From positions 1 through 5,743 of the forward strand of contig JAGDCQ010000024.1 of the NCBI GenBank assembly GCA_017958465.1: a DNA stretch of 5,743 nt. The letters are read 5' to 3'. Source of the stretch: Lachnospiraceae bacterium (GTDB taxonomy: Bacteria > Bacillota > Clostridia > Lachnospirales > Lachnospiraceae). Position numbers and translations under genes: made by a program. Shown here in pieces: positions 4,987 to 5,743 of this stretch. Below the pieces are notes generated by a model. That model made no database searches, was not told the origin of the DNA, and worked only from the letters and a program-made list of their open reading frames with translations. How positions within the stretch are numbered: the first letter of the stretch is position 1; each line of letters opens with the position of its first letter.

Positions 4987-5743
4987 CAAAGCTGATCTGA
5001 TCTCCTATACCGATCTTTACAGAGCTCCCGGCCGGGAGCTCTTTTCCGTTAACAAAGGTACCGTTCAGGGATCGCATATCCTCGATCTTAATATCTCCCT
5101 CCGGAGTTTTCAGGAGTTTCGCGTGCATTCGTGATATCTGCGGATAAGGCAGCGTATAATCCGGCTTATGGGAGGGGTCGCCTTTCCCTATGGTAAAAGG
5201 CCACTTGCTGATAAAAATGGTTTCCCCTGTCTCCTTAGACTCCAGGGCTACACCTTTGTCCTCGCCGCTGTAGAGCAGACAGGTCTCATCACCCTTGTCC
5301 ATGAAAGTAAAGATGGGTTTCTTCCTCCGCTTTTGCGGCTTTGCAGCAGGCTTTGGCGCACTGGCGCGCTCTTCCCTTACCGATACAGCCTCTGCGACCG
5401 GTTCTTTCAAAACAGGTGCTGCCTCAAAAAACAGCTCCTGCATCGAAGGATCCCCTTCGGGGCTTACCTCCCTGCTTTCAACCTTTTTATCGCGCGCTCC
5501 GAAAACCTTCCTGATGTATTCAAAATTAAAATCCGGTTCCCTGCTCTTTCGGTAGATATCATAAAGGGCCACAACGGCAGCCTTGTCTTTATAATCTATC
5601 TTGTCCATAAAATACTCGAACAAAGAGGAAAACTGGTTCCTCAGGGGCTTTCCGTACCCCGGAAGGCAGACAGCGTAGGCGTTCCCGCTCTCATCCAGGA
5701 ACAGGCACTCATCATTGATCACAAAGTCCTCTTCACCGATAAG
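4955..5743 (-). CDS. FHA-domain protein with DUF6382-like N-terminal module (5' end beyond the window)
   Basis: The reading frame stays open to the right edge, so the true start is not visible. A GTG at 5722 is internal, because the seven codons upstream continue the same domain. Of 262 visible residues, about 1-80 (with CLPGYGKPLR, then YKDKAAVVALYDIYRK) resemble the DUF6382 module found before FHA domains in Clostridia. Residues ~82-145 are a charged, Ala/Pro/Lys-rich linker that looks disordered. Residues ~165-262 form an FHA domain: TIGKG (184-188), ISRMHAKL (203-210), and DMRSLNGTFVNGKELP (222-237). FHA domains bind phosphothreonine peptides, so a Ser/Thr-kinase partner is expected but not in view. 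The usual Gly-Arg of the first FHA loop is Gly-Lys here. No transmembrane segment is visible. Proteins of this architecture are, to my recollection, often near type II secretion or Tad-pilus genes, which cannot be checked here. The stop codon (TAA, 4957-4955) lies 12 bp from the buk stop. Confidence 0.83.
   Translation of the reverse strand, partial: LIGEEDFVINDECLFLDESGNAYAVCLPGYGKPLRNQFSSLFEYFMDKIDYKDKAAVVALYDIYRKSREPDFNFEYIRKVFGARDKKVESREVSPEGDPSMQELFFEAAPVLKEPVAEAVSVREERASAPKPAAKPQKRRKKPIFTFMDKGDETCLLYSGEDKGVALESKETGETIFISKWPFTIGKGDPSHKPDYTLPYPQISRMHAKLLKTPEGDIKIEDMRSLNGTFVNGKELPAGSSVKIGIGDQISFANKAFVLQGS
5021..5045 (+). terminator. Perfect 22-bp palindrome plus short T-run, likely terminator of ptb-buk
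   Basis: Positions 5021-5042 are a perfect palindrome: AGAGCTCCCGG followed by its own reverse complement. As RNA this gives a nine-pair GC-rich stem with a GGCC loop. On the plus strand four Ts follow (5042-5045). On the minus strand the flanking bases are GTAAAG, so only ptb-buk transcripts would be terminated, about 80-100 nt after the buk stop. The element lies inside the FHA coding region, where it encodes the KELPAGSS stretch. The short T-run limits confidence. Confidence 0.5.

Noticed and set aside
4946..5134. A small plus-strand ORF (62 codons) after buk
   Set aside because: It lies wholly across the FHA gene in antisense and has no SD or recognisable features.

Overview
The window looks like a chromosomal segment of a butyrate-forming Firmicute, most likely a gut or rumen Lachnospiraceae or close clostridial relative. 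The reasons are a ptb-buk pair (terminal butyrate synthesis by acyl-phosphate), an FHA protein with an N-terminal module resembling the DUF6382 family of Clostridia, strong AGGAG-type ribosome binding sites, textbook sigma-A promoters with TATAAT boxes, and moderate GC content. The genus cannot be assigned from the sequence alone.

Layout: (1) positions 1-137, minus strand: the first 45 codons of glycerol kinase (glpK), running off the left edge, with a promoter at 238-266 and a structured leader. (2) 314-2713, minus strand: a 799-residue membrane protein with seven predicted transmembrane helices, an intact HD-GYP cyclic-di-GMP phosphodiesterase domain, and an unassigned ~360-residue C-terminal region that seems to contain a duplicated beta-rich unit. 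A strong intrinsic terminator at 275-328 overlaps its stop codon. (3) 2714-2888: a 175-bp intergenic region with two clear divergent promoters and small repeats that could be operators. (4) 2889-4942, plus strand: phosphate butyryltransferase (ptb) and butyrate kinase (buk), an apparent two-gene operon with a small hairpin before the buk ribosome binding site. (5) 4955-5743, minus strand: the C-terminal 262 residues of an FHA-domain protein, convergent with buk and open to the right edge.

Ptb converts butyryl-CoA and phosphate to butyryl phosphate plus CoA. Buk then transfers the phosphate to ADP, giving ATP and butyrate, so the operon is an energy-conserving fermentation end step. GlpK would feed glycerol into lower glycolysis. 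The HD-GYP protein (c-di-GMP turnover) and the FHA protein (phosphothreonine recognition) are signalling proteins with no visible biochemical link to butyrate formation.

No mobile element, CRISPR array, tRNA, rRNA or phage gene was seen. I found no clear undescribed multi-gene system. The points most worth a second look are the C-terminal module of the HD-GYP protein, the non-canonical glycine-rich motif of the butyrate kinase, the hairpins embedded in the ends of the convergent genes, and the structured glpK leader.
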